Assembly (NCBI GenBank): GCA_028293005.1
Contig: JAQGLH010000091.1
Span: forward strand, 1-7,308
Direction: 5' to 3'
From: Alphaproteobacteria bacterium
GTDB taxonomy: Bacteria; Pseudomonadota; Alphaproteobacteria; Sphingomonadales; Sphingomonadaceae
Length of the DNA: 7,308 nt
Made by a program: the position numbers and the translations under genes. The notes beneath the pieces were generated by a model. That model saw only the letters and a list, made by a program, of their open reading frames with translations, did no database searches and was not told the DNA's origin. Positions within the stretch are counted from its first letter, which is position 1. Each line of letters begins with the position of its first letter. Shown one piece after another: positions 1 through 7,308 of this stretch.

Positions 1-2510
<2,510 letters not shown>

Positions 2511-2511
<1 letters not shown>

Positions 2512-3962
2512 TGGCGGCCCGCTCTCGCCGCCGCGATCTGACGACAGGCCCGATCGCCCGCACTTTGCTGCTGTTCGCGCTGCCGACGCTCGGCTCGAGC
2601 GTGCTGCAGTCGCTCAATGGTTCGATCAATGCCATCTGGGTCGGTCGCTTCCTCGGCGAGGAGGCATTGGCCGCCACCGCCAACGCCAACATTATCATGT
2701 TCATGCTGATGGCGTTCGTGTTCGGCTTCGGCATGGCCTCGACGATCCTGATCGGCCAGGCCTGCGGGCGCGGCGACGTCGATGCCGCCCGGCGTGTGAT
2801 CGGCACCGGCGCCGGGTCGTTCGCGCTGATCGCAACCGCGCTCGCCGCGGTCGGCTGGCTGTTCGCCCCCGCGATCTTGCACCTGCTCGCCACTCCCGAG
2901 GGGGCGATGCCGCTCGCGCTTGCCTATATGCGCGTGATCTTCCTCTCGATGCCCGCTTCGCTGCTGATGGTCATGCTGATGATGGCGCTGCGGGGGTCGG
3001 GCGACGCGCTGACGCCCTTGTGGTTCATGGCGCTGAGCGTGGTGCTCGATTCGACGCTCAACCCGGTCTTCATCCTCGGCCTCGGGCCGGCCCCGCAGCT
3101 TGGCATCGCCGGATCGGCCACGGCCACCGCAATCGCCAATTATGTCAGCCTCTCGGCGATGCTCGTCTATATCTATGCGCGCAAGTTTCCGCTGCGTCTG
3201 CGCCGTGCCGACCTTGCCTATCTCAAACCCTCGCTGCCGCTGCTGCGGGTGATCTTCGTCAAGGGTCTGCCGATGGGCCTGCAGATGATAGTGATCTCTT
3301 CGTCGGCGCTGATGATGCTCGGCCTGGTCAACCAGCACGGCGTCGTCACCACCGCCGCTTATTCTGTGACGCAGCAGCTCTGGACCTATGTTCAGATGCC
3401 GGCGATGGCGGTCGGCGCCGCGGTGACCGCGATGGTCGCGCAGAATATCGGTGCCGGCAATTGGGATCGCGTCTCGCGGATCACGCGTTCGGGCGTGATC
3501 TTCAGCCTGCTGCTCACCGGGACGTTGGTGGTTTTGCTCACGATCGCCGATCGTCCGGCGCTCGAGCTGTTCCTCGGCGGGGACAGCCCGGCGCTTCCGA
3601 TCGCGCGCCACATTCAGCTGGTCGCCACCTGGGGCTTCGTCTGCTTCGGGGTCACTCTCGTGCTGTTCGGCACGGTGCGCGCGAACGGCCAGGTGGTTGG
3701 CCCGCTGATCATCCTGTTCATTTCGATGTATCCGGTGCGGCTCGGCTTCGTCTTCGCCGCCGACCATTGGCTTGGCGCCGATGCTCTCTGGCTCAGCTTC
3801 CCGGTCGGCATGGTCGCGACGATGTTGATGGCGATCGCGCTCTACTTCCATGGCGGCTGGCGCCGCAGCCGGATGGCGGCGACTCCGATCGACGAGGACG
3901 AAGGGCTCGAGCTTGCGCATGCGACGACCGAGCCGGGGGGCGCACTCAACCCGCGCGGCTAG
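2511..3962 (+). CDS. MATE family efflux transporter
   Basis: Inner-membrane multidrug and toxic compound extrusion (MATE) antiporter, expected to export organic cations, drugs or metabolites in exchange for H+ or Na+. The substrate cannot be told from sequence. The 483 residues match the family (about 450-500) and give about 12 hydrophobic segments. The two-fold internal repeat is visible: GQACGRGDVDAARR (82-95) in the first half corresponds to AQNIGAGNWDRVSR (310-323) in the second, and MALRGSGDALTPL (158-170) to VLFGTVRANGQVVGPL (384-399). The LNPVFILGLGP stretch (183-193) followed by GIAGSATATAIANY is a MATE hallmark. The N-terminal DLTTGPIARTLLLFALPTL is where family members begin, supporting the ATG at 2511. 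There is no clear Shine-Dalgarno and the ATG overlaps the valS stop (TGATG), so translation is probably coupled to valS. The C-terminal tail after about residue 450 is hydrophilic and overlaps the convergent lipid kinase gene by 17 bases. Confidence 0.95.
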
Positions 3963-4869
3963 ACTCGCGCTCGGGCGAAGCGGGAACGACCACTTCGATT
4001 GCGCGCGCGGCGATCTCGACCGTTGCTGGTGTCTCTCCCGCGACCTCGCCGTCGACCGAGATCGTCAGCGGCGGAGTGGTCGTGACGCGCAGCGTCTTGC
4101 CCCGAAAATCGATGGTGTTCTGGCGGCGCGCGGGAAGCCGGGCGAGCATTGCGATCCAGTTCCAGATCAGGATCCGGCGGGCATGGCCGACCACTGCCTG
4201 GACGACGATGTCGCCGCTGTCGACGTCGGTGTCCTCGACCACCTCGACTCCGCCGACGAAGCGGCCGTTGGCGATCCGTACCTCCAGCGCGACGACATCA
4301 TGGCTGCGGCGGCCGTCGTCGACGGTGAGGCGAAAAGGCTTGAACCAGGTCAGGCACCACAATCCCCAGACGAGATAGGCGAAGCGGCCGAGATATTTCT
4401 TGAGATTGTGCGGTACGCTGTCGCCGATCAGCGGCGACAGCCCCATCGACGCGGTATTGGCGAAATAGTCGCCGTCGATCACGCCGAGGTCGATGCGCCG
4501 CCGCCGGCCGGTGACGATCGTCTCGATGGCGCCCTCGAGGGTGAGGGGGATGCCGAGCGTGCGCGCGAAGCTGTTCGCGGTCCCGAGCGGGAGCAGGGCG
4601 AACACGCAGTCGCGATCGACCAGGAAATCGACGCTCGAAGACAGCGAACCGTCGCCGCCGCCGACGATCACCATCGGCGCGCCGCTCGCGACCGCCTCCT
4701 GGACGACAGTGTCGAGCTGCGCAGGGTCCTTGACCGCATGCGCCGCGATCAGCGTGATTCCGGCTTGCTTGAGCTTGAGGCGCGCCTTGCGGAATAAGGC
4801 CTGGCCCCTGCGCGAATGTGCGTTGATGACGAGCACGGCTTCACGCGGGACGGGTTTACTCGAATACAC
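3946..4869 (-). CDS. Diacylglycerol kinase-family lipid kinase (YegS/DgkB-like)
   Basis: Predicted ATP-dependent lipid kinase of the DAGK catalytic fold, 307 residues (family about 290-320). It would act at the membrane face on diacylglycerol or a related lipid or sphingoid base; the substrate is not determined by sequence. Seen: an N-terminal strand VLVINAHSRRG (12-22), the nucleotide-binding GGGDGS at 70-75, LPLGTANSFARTLGIP at 93-108 (the family's LPxGTxNxxAR signature), and a C-terminal DGE at 273-275, the site of the proposed catalytic base in bacterial DAG kinases such as DgkB. The segment after GGGDG reads SLSSSVDFL rather than the common TxNEVxxGL, so it belongs to a divergent subgroup. 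The start is GTG at 4869-4867: the frame stays open upstream to a TAA at 4921-4923 with no other ATG, GTG or TTG. The ribosome site is weak. It is transcribed alone, divergent from hemB and convergent with the exporter. Confidence 0.9.
   Translation of the reverse strand: MYSSKPVPREAVLVINAHSRRGQALFRKARLKLKQAGITLIAAHAVKDPAQLDTVVQEAVASGAPMVIVGGGDGSLSSSVDFLVDRDCVFALLPLGTANSFARTLGIPLTLEGAIETIVTGRRRRIDLGVIDGDYFANTASMGLSPLIGDSVPHNLKKYLGRFAYLVWGLWCLTWFKPFRLTVDDGRRSHDVVALEVRIANGRFVGGVEVVEDTDVDSGDIVVQAVVGHARRILIWNWIAMLARLPARRQNTIDFRGKTLRVTTTPPLTISVDGEVAGETPATVEIAARAIEVVVPASPERESSRAG

Positions 4870-7308
<2,439 letters not shown>

Noticed and set aside
3950..3984. Possible bidirectional terminator at the convergent gene ends
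   Set aside because: CCCGC and GCGGG can pair, but only over five bases with a 25-base loop and no T-run on either strand.
3850..4797. Plus-strand open frame opposite the lipid kinase
   Set aside because: It is in register with the kinase codons and lacks any recognisable motif. The minus strand holds GGGDG, LPLGTANSFART and DGE.

Overview
The window is a dense, GC-rich bacterial chromosomal segment. It reads as a conserved housekeeping neighbourhood of an alphaproteobacterium, most likely a sphingomonad (Sphingomonadales). That placement is an inference from the protein sequences: an aspartate-type HemB of the alphaproteobacterial kind, an alphaproteobacterial-looking ValRS, SD-poor starts and GTG starts. 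I ran no search. Nearly every base is coding. The only gap between annotated genes is 87 bases (4870-4956), so no stretch over 300 bases lacks a gene.

Layout. (1) The 3' part of valS (valyl-tRNA synthetase) runs in from the left edge, which cuts it just after the HIGH signature. (2) Its TGA overlaps by one base the ATG of a MATE-family multidrug/metabolite exporter, giving a translationally coupled pair. (3) A lipid kinase of the diacylglycerol-kinase family (YegS/DgkB-like) lies on the minus strand. It converges on the exporter, and the two coding ends overlap by 17 bases. (4) The 87-base divergent region separates the lipid kinase from hemB. It holds two AT-rich -10-like hexamers arranged as an inverted repeat, plus a possible 16-codon leader ORF ending in ATGA on the hemB start. 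(5) hemB (porphobilinogen synthase) carries an aspartate-type metal site. (6) A GTG-started gene overlaps the hemB end by 8 bases and runs off the right edge. It encodes the multi-pass membrane half of a fused MFS/spermidine-synthase-like protein.

How the genes relate. The set covers tRNA charging, export, lipid phosphorylation, haem synthesis and a poorly understood polyamine-synthase-like membrane protein. I see no shared pathway. The link is operon architecture: valS-MATE and hemB-MFS/SpeE-like are tight co-directional pairs, and the lipid kinase stands alone between them.

I see no mobile element, tRNA or rRNA gene, CRISPR array, phage gene, defence system or sign of recent transfer. The best candidates for a second look are the hemB upstream region and the unexplained coupling of hemB to the fused membrane protein. 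I do not claim a new biological system here.
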